NCBI RefSeq assembly: GCF_022012435.1 | Contig: NZ_JAKLUA010000011.1 | Span: forward strand, 62,001 to 126,000 | Reading direction: 5' to 3' | DNA length: 64,000 nucleotides | Source of the DNA: Bradyrhizobium zhengyangense | GTDB taxonomy: Bacteria > Pseudomonadota > Alphaproteobacteria > Rhizobiales > Xanthobacteraceae | Part shown: positions 8,518 to 16,801 of the stretch, piece after piece | How positions within the stretch are numbered: the stretch's first letter is position 1 | Layout: every line of letters starts with the position of its first letter | Translations under genes and position numbers: made by a program | The notes under the pieces: model-generated | The model's database searches: none | Seen by the model: the letters and a program-made list of their open reading frames with translations, nothing else | Told to the model about the DNA's origin: nothing

Positions 8518-9708
8518 ATGTCGTCGAAGCCACTTCCCCTGGATCAGGTTAGCGTAGTCGAATTCTGCTCGACGGCAGCGGGGCCTTTCGCGTCCATGCT
8601 GCTCTCGGATATGGGAGCGAGCGTCATCAAGGTCGAACCGCCAAATGGAGATGGCTTACGCCAATGGCCGCCGTTGACAGAAGGATTTAGCGAGAACTTT
8701 GCCTCACTCAATCGCAACAAGAAATCGATCGTCCTGGATCTCAAGAATGATGAGGACAATGACATTGCGCGGCGGCTTGTGCTCGATGCCGACGTGCTGA
8801 TCGAGAACAATCGTCCCGGCGTGATGGAGCGCTTGGGGCTCGGTTATCCGCAATTCGCCGCGGAGAGGCCGGATCTTATCTACTGCTCGATATCCGCATA
8901 TGGTCAAACCGGACCTCGAGCCGACGAAGGTGGGTTTGATCTCACCATTCAGGCCGCTGCTGGCGTGATGAGCGTAACGGGCGAAAGCGATGGAGCGCCG
9001 GTCAAATGCGGAGTTCCGATCTCGGATTTTGCGTCGGGTCTATACGCCGCTTTTGCCGTGACCTCCGCTCTGGTGCGGGTTCGGGCGGGGGGCAACGGCG
9101 CTCACATAGACGTTCCGATGTTTGGCTGCACGTTGGGTATAGCCGCGTTACAGACAAGTGAATTTTTCGGGACTGGTCTGCTCCCCCGCAGATTGGGATC
9201 CGCCCACCCGCGTAATGCGCCCTACCAGGCTTATCGAGCGGCGGACGGCTTCTTCGCGATTGCGGCTGGCAACGACGGACTGTGGCGCGAGGTCTGTCGT
9301 GTCGTCGGACGCGACTATCTCGTCACCGATGGGCGTTTCCTTACCACCGCTGACAGGGCTTCGAACCAGCACTCCCTCAAGGAGCTGCTGGAGGCCGTAT
9401 TCGAAACCCAGCCGGTCGATTACTGGATCGGAGCCTTCGCGAAGGCTCGTGTGCCTCATGCAAGGATTAATAGCTACGACGCGGCCCTTGGAGATCCTCA
9501 GACGCGCCACATGGGATGGATCAAAGAACTCCAGTTGCCGGGTGGACGAACGACGCAGACTTTCGCATCGCCCCTGAAGTTCGGCGGCGAAAGCTTTGAA
9601 ATCCGGAGCCGACCGCCCCTGCTGGGTGAACATACAAAGGAGTTCCGTGACGCCTACAGCCGCAGGCAGCCGGACCTCAACCGAGTTTCAACAAGGTCGG
9701 AGGACTGA
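8518..9708 (+). CDS. Class III CoA-transferase (CaiB/BaiF family)
   Basis: A 396-residue protein with the family's opening pattern: DQVSVVEFCSTAAGPFASMLLSDMGASVIKVEPP, then NRNKKSIVLDLKN and the ADVLIENNRPGVMERLGLG block that contains the conserved Asp region. ATG 8518 is the chosen start, preceded by an A-rich stretch; the open frame upstream overlaps the preceding gene. Class III transferases move CoA between carboxylic acids. The next gene, one base after the stop, is a thiol dioxygenase; in the known 3-mercaptopropionate/dithiodipropionate pathway of Advenella a class III transferase activates 3-sulfinopropionate, the dioxygenase's product. That precedent makes a sulfinate-CoA transferase a good hypothesis here. 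Confidence 0.88.
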   Translation: MSSKPLPLDQVSVVEFCSTAAGPFASMLLSDMGASVIKVEPPNGDGLRQWPPLTEGFSENFASLNRNKKSIVLDLKNDEDNDIARRLVLDADVLIENNRPGVMERLGLGYPQFAAERPDLIYCSISAYGQTGPRADEGGFDLTIQAAAGVMSVTGESDGAPVKCGVPISDFASGLYAAFAVTSALVRVRAGGNGAHIDVPMFGCTLGIAALQTSEFFGTGLLPRRLGSAHPRNAPYQAYRAADGFFAIAAGNDGLWREVCRVVGRDYLVTDGRFLTTADRASNQHSLKELLEAVFETQPVDYWIGAFAKARVPHARINSYDAALGDPQTRHMGWIKELQLPGGRTTQTFASPLKFGGESFEIRSRPPLLGEHTKEFRDAYSRRQPDLNRVSTRSED

Positions 9709-9709
9709 G

Positions 9710-10285
9710 GTGAGCCAAAAGCTGCTTGCATTTGTGGCCGAGGTGACACGCTGTGTCGAAAACGTTCAGGACGAAGTCATAGTCGTTTCGCGCGTCAGGA
9801 AGGCGATGAGCGAGCTTGTGTCAACGGATGACTGGTTGCCTGAGACGATGGCGCTGTCCGATCCCAAATTCTATCAGCAACATCTGCTATATGGAGACCC
9901 TCTTGATCGCTTTTCGGTCGTGAGCTTCGTTTGGGGACCGGGCCAGCAGACGCCGGTCCATGACCATTCCGTGTGGGGTGTCATCGGCATGTTGCGAGGA
10001 TCCGAGATCAACCAGAGGTACGGCCGGACGGCCTATGGGATGGACCCGATCGGTGGTTCCGAGCGACTGGAGCCAGGCGACGTGGAAATCGTGTCGGAAG
10101 CGGTTGGCGACATTCATCAAGTGCGAAATGCGTTCGATGACCGCGTGTCCATTAGTATCCACTGCTACGGTGGGAATATCGGGAGAATCCGACGTCATGT
10201 CTTCAAAGATCTCGGTGAGACCCAAGAGTTTGTCTCGGGTTATTCCAATGCTCTCACTCCCAACCTCTGGGCGCCAGCGCAGTGA
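9710..10285 (+). CDS. 3-mercaptopropionate/cysteine dioxygenase family protein
   Basis: A 191-residue single-cupin protein, normal for bacterial thiol dioxygenases. The Fe-binding triad appears as PVHDHSVWGV (two His near residues 84-86) and GDIHQVRN (His near 140). The ISIHCYGGNIG segment corresponds to the conserved Tyr region, and the C-terminus VSGYSNALTPNLWAP closely matches the ending remembered for 3-mercaptopropionate dioxygenases. The start is GTG at 9710, placed just after GGAGGACTGAG and one base after the transferase stop. The enzyme would add O2 to a thiol to give a sulfinate in the cytoplasm. The tightly coupled CoA-transferase favours 3-mercaptopropionate over cysteine, but substrate specificity is inference. 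Confidence 0.85.
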   Translation: MSQKLLAFVAEVTRCVENVQDEVIVVSRVRKAMSELVSTDDWLPETMALSDPKFYQQHLLYGDPLDRFSVVSFVWGPGQQTPVHDHSVWGVIGMLRGSEINQRYGRTAYGMDPIGGSERLEPGDVEIVSEAVGDIHQVRNAFDDRVSISIHCYGGNIGRIRRHVFKDLGETQEFVSGYSNALTPNLWAPAQ

Positions 10286-11058
10286 GTGGGACGGAAGACC
10301 TTTTCGTCGGTCGCGCCGACGGTGTCGTGCGATTGCGCCTGAACCGACCGGAAGTAGGCAACGCCTTGAACCCAGGTTTGATCGCGGCCCTCACGCGCGA
10401 GGTAGAGGAGGCACGAAGATCGTGCGCCAGGCTTATGATCGTCGAGTCGAGTGGGCGCAACTTCTGCACTGGCTTTGATCTGTCGCGACTCCAGGAGGAA
10501 ACAGACGATACGCTATTGGCAAGATTCGTCCGTATCGAATATTGTCTCCAGGCGATCAAGAATGCACCTTTCCCGACGTTGGCAATAGCCCGAGGGCGAG
10601 CGATCGGAGCCGGGGCCGACCTGTTCTGCGCCTGTGCCATCCGTTGGATCCTACCGGGGTCGTCGTTCGTCTTTCCGGGAGCGAATTTCGGCCTTGTCTT
10701 GGGTACCTCAAGGCTCGCCGAGATCGTCGGCGCCGCGACGGCCGCGGAATGGATCATGGGAGGGGCGACGGTCGATGCGCAATCCGCGCTGGAATCCGGC
10801 TTGGCTATGAAACAAATTGGCTACGAAGACATCGAAAGGGCAGTGTCTAGCGAGACCGCTCGCGCCTGTCGGCTAGATAGTTCGACGCATCAATCGATTT
10901 GGATGGCTGCAGCGAGTGCTCGCAGCGTTCGCGGAGAAACGGGTGACGGCTTCGACATGCTGAGGCTCATCGCGTCCGCTTCGCAGGTCGGCCTAAAGGA
11001 AAGAATAGCATCATACCGAACGGCAAGCCAATCGATCTGGCCCGTCACGTCACCTTGA
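10282..11058 (+). CDS. Enoyl-CoA hydratase/isomerase family protein
   Basis: A 258-residue crotonase-fold protein starting at GTG in a GTGA overlap with the dioxygenase stop, so the two are translationally coupled. It has VRLRLNRPEVGNALNPGL at the N-terminus, the first oxyanion-hole segment SSGRNFCTGFDL and the second, ARGRAIGAGADLFCACAIR, followed by FPGANFGLVLGTSRLAEIVG. Such proteins hydrate, isomerise or hydrolyse acyl-CoA thioesters. Following a CoA-transferase and a thiol dioxygenase, it may process the CoA ester of the sulfinate or its desulfinated product. The acidic pair used in typical hydratases is not clearly conserved, so the reaction is left open. It is the last gene of the operon. 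Confidence 0.82.
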   Translation: MSGTEDLFVGRADGVVRLRLNRPEVGNALNPGLIAALTREVEEARRSCARLMIVESSGRNFCTGFDLSRLQEETDDTLLARFVRIEYCLQAIKNAPFPTLAIARGRAIGAGADLFCACAIRWILPGSSFVFPGANFGLVLGTSRLAEIVGAATAAEWIMGGATVDAQSALESGLAMKQIGYEDIERAVSSETARACRLDSSTHQSIWMAAASARSVRGETGDGFDMLRLIASASQVGLKERIASYRTASQSIWPVTSP

Positions 11059-11299
11059 TATAGGATCGTGATCTAACCTCGCCGAACAATCAGCGTGAAC
11101 GATGTTACCTCGGGCCGGCCACAATTTGACCTTCGAAACGTTTCGTCCGGTCGGTCACCATCGCTTCTTTTGAGATGGTAGCTGCGACGTCTGACAATCT
11201 GACGAGATATTGCTTGCCGGCCTACTCCGCTTGTTTGGTCTCATCACACACAAGATCGTCGACGGACCCAGGCGTCTTTGAGTAGCTTACATTTAGCAA

Positions 11300-11693
11300 A
11301 TATTCGTCGCGGCGGAGCCTACTTTTGCGCTCGAGGACGGCGCCGCCATCAATCCTTTCCACCGCGACATGCCGCGCCTGTCGGTGGATATCGACCACAC
11401 CTATCTGCCGGTGGTTCCGCGCCCCAAATCTCTGGCCCCGATCGATGCGGCGATGGAGCGCATGGCGGCGGCCATCAGGAAAGGATTGCCGGCAGCACGG
11501 GTGACGGAAGTCGTCAGCGCCGGTGAAAGATTGTCATCAAGCTGACCGTCCAGAGAGGCGCCGCGCAGGTCAGGATCGAGGTCACGCCGGTGATCAGGGC
11601 CGAGCTAGAGCTGCGCGATGTCTCGTCGAGCGTCGAAGAAATGTCCGGCTTCCGGACCCAAATGGAGCTGCTCAGGCTGTTGTCAAGTAAACC
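11300..11693 (+). pseudogene. Remnant of an AbiEii-type nucleotidyltransferase toxin
   Basis: One frame (about 11348-11543) encodes INPFHRDMPRLSVDIDHTYLP followed by a helix-rich stretch, and after a one-base shift near 11530 the next frame gives KIVIKLTVQRGAAQVRIEVTPVI. This order, an SxDIDxTYLP-type nucleotidyltransferase motif followed by a QxxIEVxxV strand, is that of AbiEii/type IV toxins. The sequence stops abruptly at the AT-rich edge of the hipBA module, so the C-terminal half is missing. It is a dead gene: it has no start, one frameshift and a 3' truncation. The 240 bp before it (11059-11299) hold nothing recognised except a perfect palindrome CGAAACGTTTCG at 11134-11145. Confidence 0.6.
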
Positions 11694-11747
11694 AATTCGT
11701 CATATATGGCATATAAACAAGTGTTAGTCGCCACATATGGTGATATT
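11694..11747 (+). promoter_or_regulatory. AT-rich operator/promoter region of the hipBA-type pair
   Basis: Immediately before the antitoxin start lie CATATATGGCATATA (11701-11715) and the near-palindrome CCACATATGGTG (11731-11742), in an AT-rich stretch that contrasts with its surroundings. HipB-type antitoxins repress their own operon at such palindromes. The first 15 bases (11694-11708) recur with one mismatch after the toxin gene at 13359-13373. Confidence 0.5.
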
Positions 11748-12128
11748 ATGAGTTCGCCCAAATCCAATGCCGCGCTTGAACGTCTTGGTCACGACCTTCG
11801 ATCGGCTCGCCTGCGCCGTCGTGTGGCTGTGGCCGACTTGGCTGCGCGCGCGGGTACGTCGCCTAGCACCATCGCACGCCTGGAAAAAGGCGATCCGGGA
11901 GTCGCCGTAGGCACGCTCGCGGACGTGCTCGTCTCTCTCGGGCTTATCGAGAATCTCGCCGATCTCGTCGATATACGGAAAGACGATCTGGGTTTGGCGT
12001 TGACGTCGGAGCGGTTGCCGCAGCGCGGTCGATCGTACGCTGCAAGGCTGCGCAAGCAGGAGAGGCAGGGCGACAAGGACGGGAAAAACGAACCGGACGA
12101 TGTTGATCCGAACGGCGTGGCCTTCTGA
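11748..12128 (+). CDS. HipB-like helix-turn-helix antitoxin/transcriptional regulator
   Basis: A 126-residue protein with an XRE-type HTH at residues 10-65: ALERLGHDLRSARLRRR, then VADLAARAGTSPSTIARLEKG with the recognition helix TSPSTIARLEKG. The tail is highly charged (RKQERQGDKDGKNEPDD), likely disordered and able to cap the kinase. ATG 11748 is used because it follows the palindromic region; an in-frame ATG at 11706 lies within the operator. The toxin gene begins at the last base of its stop codon. By family it neutralises the HipA kinase and represses the operon. Confidence 0.85.
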   Translation: MSSPKSNAALERLGHDLRSARLRRRVAVADLAARAGTSPSTIARLEKGDPGVAVGTLADVLVSLGLIENLADLVDIRKDDLGLALTSERLPQRGRSYAARLRKQERQGDKDGKNEPDDVDPNGVAF

Positions 12129-13360
12129 TGACTGAATACTACGCCCAAGTAGCCCTTGGCGAAGGCTTAACGCGAGTCGGTGAACTACGCTTCACGCAGA
12201 CCGGGCCTCGTCAATTTTCGATCTTCACCTATGACCCGGCCTGGGCGAAGGATCCGCGTGCTTTCGCATTGCAGCCGAACATGCCCTTTGAGGGCGGGCC
12301 GTTTCATGCGTCGGCGCAGTCTGGCAATTCGCGCGAGGCGCTTGCTGGCGTCTTCTCCGATGCTGCGCCCGACAGCTGGGGGCGCAGACTGCTTGAACGT
12401 GCCTATGGCAATGGCCTCTCTGAATTCGAATATCTCACACTGTCCGACGATACATGCCGGCAAGGTGCTCTGCGTTTCATCGATGAACATGGGAAGATCA
12501 TTACCGGTAAGGCCAACGAAGCGGTACCGCGTCTTCTTGATCTAGAGGCGATCACGGCGATTGCCCGCGCCTACGAACAAGGCAAGGAGATTTCCCCTGC
12601 GGACATGCAAGCTCTTGCCGGAGCCGGCGGCTCGGGCGGGGCTCGGCCCAAAGCCAACGTTCGTGACGGCGACGTTCTCTGGCTTGCCAAGTTCACTTCC
12701 GTCCACGATCAGCACCCGATCGAACAGGTCGAGGTCGCGACGCTGAACCTTGCCAGGATGTGCGGCATCCGCATTCCAGAGGTCAGACTGGAACTCGCTG
12801 ACACGAAATTTCCGGTCGCGCTGGTCCAGCGTTTCGATCGACGCGGCCGCGCCCGCATTCCCTACATCTCCGCCCGAACGGCGCTCGGGAAGACAGGCTT
12901 AGAGCTCGGTTCGTACACGGAGATTGTCGATTTCATGCGGACGTCAGCTCCGGATCCGCAAGTCGATTTTGAGGAGCTCTATCGGCGGATGGTCTTCACT
13001 ATCCTTGTTTCGAACAAGGATGATCATCTGAAGAACCATGGCTTCCTGTACGTCGGTTCGGGACGGTGGCGTCTGTCGCCGATGTTCGATGTGAACCCGG
13101 CGCCCGATCGCAACCCGCATCTCGAGACGGCGATCATGGAAGGTGGCACGCACGACCGATCAATCAAGCTCGCCCTCGAGGCCTGCGAGTTTTTCGAAAT
13201 CACCGACGCCAACGCGCGAAAGATCATCCGAGATACAGCTCAACGCGTGTCCGATGGATGGCGGGAAACTTTCCGACGGGCAGGGGTCGGCCGTGCCCAA
13301 TCGCGCGACTACGAAGCCGCCTTCGTCCATGATCAGAGCGACACAGCGCTTGGTCTATAA
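12128..13360 (+). CDS. HipA-like serine/threonine kinase toxin
   Basis: A 410-residue protein close to the usual HipA length. The N-terminal subdomain includes FSDAAPDSWGRRLLER. GAGGSGGARPK (about residues 165-175) corresponds to the P-loop-like segment; LWLAKF supplies the ATP-anchoring Lys. The catalytic loop SNKDDHLKNHGF lies near residues 294-305 and the metal-binding LSPMFDVNP near 315. These match HipA kinases, which inactivate glutamyl-tRNA synthetase or other targets and induce dormancy. The gene overlaps the antitoxin stop by one base (TGATG). No inactivating change is seen, in contrast to the dead genes on either side. The target is unknown. Confidence 0.88.
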   Translation: MTEYYAQVALGEGLTRVGELRFTQTGPRQFSIFTYDPAWAKDPRAFALQPNMPFEGGPFHASAQSGNSREALAGVFSDAAPDSWGRRLLERAYGNGLSEFEYLTLSDDTCRQGALRFIDEHGKIITGKANEAVPRLLDLEAITAIARAYEQGKEISPADMQALAGAGGSGGARPKANVRDGDVLWLAKFTSVHDQHPIEQVEVATLNLARMCGIRIPEVRLELADTKFPVALVQRFDRRGRARIPYISARTALGKTGLELGSYTEIVDFMRTSAPDPQVDFEELYRRMVFTILVSNKDDHLKNHGFLYVGSGRWRLSPMFDVNPAPDRNPHLETAIMEGGTHDRSIKLALEACEFFEITDANARKIIRDTAQRVSDGWRETFRRAGVGRAQSRDYEAAFVHDQSDTALGL

Positions 13361-13373
13361 TTCATCATATATG
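13359..13373 (+). repeat. Downstream copy of 15-bp direct repeat flanking hipBA
   Basis: AATTCATCATATATG here matches AATTCGTCATATATG at 11694-11708 in 14 of 15 positions, in the same orientation, bracketing the whole toxin-antitoxin module. It overlaps the last base pairs of the kinase stop and is followed by another AT-rich palindromic stretch. It may be an insertion footprint or a second operator. Confidence 0.5.
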
Positions 13374-13439
13374 AAATGTTATCTGCTTCAATATATCATA
13401 TTTGACTACTACGTAGTGATGCGCCAGAGACTTGCGAAG

Positions 13440-15015
13440 GCGCGGCCGGGTTCCCTCTGCCCTATCCACTTAGGTACGATCGACGATTTGCCTCGTATCG
13501 GACGGGAGGCATTCCAAGATTTGTGCCTCGCCATCGTGGCGGAAGATTTGAAGTCCCCGATACAGAACTTTTTGGCCTCCCACGATGGCGGTCGGACGAG
13601 CATTTCCCGGCGCTTGGGAAGGAGGCGAGGCCGCCCCGCGCCGGAAAGTGCACGATCCAGATCAAGCATTTCGGAAATGCCGCCGCCCGTCTATCTCTGT
13701 CGCACCTCACCAAGAAGCCGGGTGTCAAACGCCATCCGGAACTGAGGGGGCAGTTTTCCATGGCGCGCGACAGCCGGGCAATGCCAAGGAGCTCGCTGCC
13801 CAGGGGGCGCGCAGGCGATTACATCTTCATTACGAACGCCGGGGTTTCGGGAGCTGCCGAGGCAAGCATCTGCAGGCTTTCGAAAAGGCCGGTGTGCAGC
13901 GTTGTCGCGTGTTTGGAGGCGACTGGGTCGCGGCCCAGCTTCGGAGCCGCCCGTCCCCGAGGATGCTAATTCCGCGAATCTACAACCTCACGCATCTCCG
14001 ACAATTCATCGACGGCGGAGCCTATCTTCAGGCATGACATCTACTCGGCGCGATGGGCGACAAATCTGCGCTGCTTCGCGACCACGGACGCGCATAGACG
14101 GAGCGTGGAAGCGCTGCTGGATCACCGGTTCGTCTTGCTTCGCGGGATCCGGCTTCCGGCAAATCGATGATCGCGGCGATATCGTCTCTTGGCGCGCTGG
14201 ATGACCTTGCTATAGCCGAGCACGAGGAAGGCGACAGGTGGACCTTTCGTCATCCGACGATCGCGGATGCCTATTCGTCGCGGGAGGCCCCGACCTCGTC
14301 GAGATATACCTGCCCGGAGCCAAATCCGAGCGACTGCTGGCGTACGTGTTTTGCGGACGTCGCAGCGATGTCGATGCGTCAGAACGCCATAGAGCGCAGA
14401 AGGTACTATTGGACGTGCCGATCAATAGCGTCCTTCATTACTTCCTAGCCGAGCGCTGTGATGAAGATTTCTGCGCACTTTCGTCGAGGCGCGCCCAGAG
14501 ATTTGGTAGTTCCCCTGCATATTCCGATGGCTGACGGCAATAACATCCGCTTGCTTGCCCGATTCAAACAAATCGTCCTTTGTCCGAAGAGGACATTGAA
14601 ACCTGATGAGGGAGATACGGGAATACGCTGGAATGCTTCGACGAGTCGATTTTCCAGGATGGACGTGTGCGATCACTGTTGCCTTCTGACGAATTCGAAC
14701 GGCTCTGCGCCGACGTGAAATGGGAATGGCTTGCCGACCTTGGTGCGTCGGTCGGTCGCACGCGAAGAAGTTACAGCTCGAGCGATCAGGCAGGAATGTA
14801 TCGTGACTTTCGCGATTCTCTCGAGGCCGCCGCAAAGTATTTTTGGGACGATGACGCGTTGCAAGCGGCGTTGTCAACGGCTTTGCGCCGGATGGACGAG
14901 ATGATCTACGAGGATGAGGACCAGCGGCCTCCCCGCGGCGAAGCGAAACTTTCAAATCTTCGCCGAAGATCTCCGGAGCGTTGATCGAGATATTCAGTGA
15001 TGTAGATGAAGAGTA
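13440..15015 (+). pseudogene. Frameshifted defence gene: Mrr-like nuclease domain plus STAND NTPase
   Basis: Fragments in three frames line up in the order of one protein. About 13485-13600 encodes GREAFQDLCLAIVAEDL and then SHDGGRTS, like the start of Mrr/restriction-type domains with a DGG(R)D site. 13640-13690 gives the IQIKHFGN segment (QxK motif). 13800-13840 gives GDYIFITNAGVSGAAE. Near 14110-14180, after a one-base shift, come HRFVLLRG and DPASGKSMIAAI, a Walker A motif. 14667-14990 gives a helical C-terminal part. At least four frameshifts separate them. The intact relative would be a nuclease fused to a STAND-type NTPase, an architecture of antiphage systems. The gene is dead. Confidence 0.55.
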
Positions 15016-15239
15016 GGGGCGCCATGATCTTGATCCAGCGCTTGCCCGGGGCAGTTCAGAAAATCGTGCCTGTCGTACCCGCGGCGCTGTTTCGCGGTGC
15101 GTTCGCCGTTTTCGTTGAAGTCCGACAGGCCCGGAGCTTGCGGGCTTCGCCTCGGTCACCTATCGCGAGCTCAGCAGCGATTGCCACAAATGCCGTTATG
15201 AAATTTCTGAATCGTCGGCCCTGGTCGATTCACTTATTT

Positions 15240-15480
15240 AATTGGACGGTTGATTCGGGAATTGCGATTCTGGCGCATGTCCGAACTCACCGTGCAATAA
15301 GCCCGCAAAGTTCTACGTGCTGACGATCGAGCCGACGCTGTTTGGCGATACAGCATTGGTGCGCGAATGGGGCCGCCTCGGTGGGCACGGCCAACGGCGG
15401 CTCGATCTGTTCGATGGGCACGTGCAGAGGCGCTTGAGTCCTGGTTCAAGCGCAAGACCCGTCGTGGTTACGTACAGCGG
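15240..15480 (+). pseudogene. Remnant of a WGR-domain protein
   Basis: Around 15303-15425 one frame reads AKFYVLTIEPTLFGDTALVREWGRLGG followed by GQRRLDLFDGH, the exact pattern of short WGR-domain proteins. After a shift near 15425 the next frame gives ALESWFKRKTRRGYV, the usual RRGY ending. The start is missing and the reading frame is broken, so this is a pseudogene. WGR domains bind DNA ends or nucleic acids; stand-alone copies are common on rhizobial plasmids and islands. Confidence 0.6.
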
Positions 15481-15820
15481 CACTTTCGCTTGGAGCCGGC
15501 TGCGACGTGCGGCAAGCGGTCTGATCTGGAGAAAATCTCCAATTAAAGTATGTCAAAGTAATCCGAAGGTATTTCGAATCTATTCCGAGAATTGCAGTAT
15601 TCCATAGTACAACAATAGCGTACCTTCGCCGTGATCGAGGCTCATCAGGAAGGCTTTCCGCTCTCTACGTCAAGCTACCTTATCCTGGTTTGAAGTCGGA
15701 ACATCGAGATGAAGTTGGAGCCCTTCTCAAGGTCCCGATAGCTCGAACACTGCGTCTTTGCGCCCGCGTTCAAGCGAATCGGTGGTGATGTTCGTCCGGA
15801 CGGCCGCCACCTGAGCCAAC
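15481..15820. other. Intergenic stretch without recognised gene
   Basis: Between the WGR remnant and the 3' end of the leftward SsuA-like gene there is AT-richer sequence with no frame resembling a known family. It marks the left boundary of the G+C-rich sulfonate cluster. Confidence 0.5.
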
Positions 15821-16801
15821 CTAATTCGATCCCGCCGCAGCAGCCGTGAAGCTGCGGTCGACGGCTTTGCTGACGTCGAGCGTCTTCGGCAGGATGCCGT
15901 AGCGGGTCGAGCGGTCGGAGGCTTCCTGCACCTCTTTCACCACGCCCTCGTCGATCACAATCGGGCTGGTGCGCTGCGCGGTGTAGGCCGAGATCAGCAC
16001 GTCCTCCGGCAGCTTGGTCAGCTCGGCCGTGCTCCTGGCGTATTCCGCAATATGGTCCAGCGACCACAGCCGTGCCTTGTTCAGCCGTTGCACGAGGTCC
16101 TGAACCGCGGCGCGCTTGGTGGCGATGGCATTGTCGGAGGCGACGATGAAGGTGATGGTCGGCGTCAGGCCGTCGCCGTCGGCGATGACGCGCGCCTTGT
16201 CCTTCAACGTCGCGAATGAGACATAGGGCTCCCACACCGCCCAGGCGTCGACTGACCCCGCCACCAGTGCCACCTTGGCATCGACAGGGCCGAGAGGCGC
16301 GAAGGTCGCCTCGTCCAGCTTGATCTGCGCCTTCTCCAGGGTTGCATCGATCAGGAACTGGCCCCAGCCGCCGCGCGTACCAGCGAGGCGCTTGCCCTTG
16401 AGGTCGGCGGCCGACTTGATCGGTGAATCCTGACGAACCAGGATCGCCTGCGTCTTGGCATCCGACCGCGTGCCGCCGATCGCCTTGATCGGCGCGCCCG
16501 CTGCATAGACGGAGAGGAAAGACAGATCGCCCGTGTAGCCGACGTCGAGCGCGCCGGCGTTGAGCGCTTCCAGAATGGGAGCTGCCGCCGGGAATTCCGA
16601 CCATTCGATCTTGTAAGGCAGGTCCTTCGCATAACCCGAGATCTCGAGTAGCGAGCGTTTACCGCCTTTCTGGTCGCCGACGCGCAGCACGACTGTATCG
16701 GCCGCGAACGACGCGGCTGCCGTCGACAAGGTGACGACCGCGGCGAACAGAGAGGCCGCCAGGCGGTGCGTGATCGAATGGTCCGAAGAGTTGATGCTCA
16801 T
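15821..16801 (-). CDS. Aliphatic sulfonate ABC transporter substrate-binding protein (SsuA-like)
   Basis: A 326-residue secreted protein. Residues 1-34 form a signal peptide (RLAASLFAAVVTLSTAAASFA). The mature part begins VVLRVGDQKGGKRSLLE and contains YKIEWSEFPAAAPILEALNAGALDVGYTGD, a pattern strongly typical of SsuA-type sulfonate binders, and later GSVDAWAVWEPY. It transcribes leftward from a shared region with the plus-strand sulfonate cluster and resembles the last gene of that cluster at 22.4-23.4 kb. It would feed sulfonates to the ABC importer encoded divergently. A candidate promoter, TTGACT (16885-16890) and TAGACT (16863-16868) on the minus strand, lies about 60 bp upstream. Confidence 0.9.
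   Translation of the reverse strand: MSINSSDHSITHRLAASLFAAVVTLSTAAASFAADTVVLRVGDQKGGKRSLLEISGYAKDLPYKIEWSEFPAAAPILEALNAGALDVGYTGDLSFLSVYAAGAPIKAIGGTRSDAKTQAILVRQDSPIKSAADLKGKRLAGTRGGWGQFLIDATLEKAQIKLDEATFAPLGPVDAKVALVAGSVDAWAVWEPYVSFATLKDKARVIADGDGLTPTITFIVASDNAIATKRAAVQDLVQRLNKARLWSLDHIAEYARSTAELTKLPEDVLISAYTAQRTSPIVIDEGVVKEVQEASDRSTRYGILPKTLDVSKAVDRSFTAAAAGSN

Noticed and set aside
11134..11145. Palindrome CGAAACGTTTCG after the enoyl-CoA hydratase gene
   Set aside because: It has no loop or T-run for a terminator and only one copy was seen; kept as a note within the AbiEii entry.
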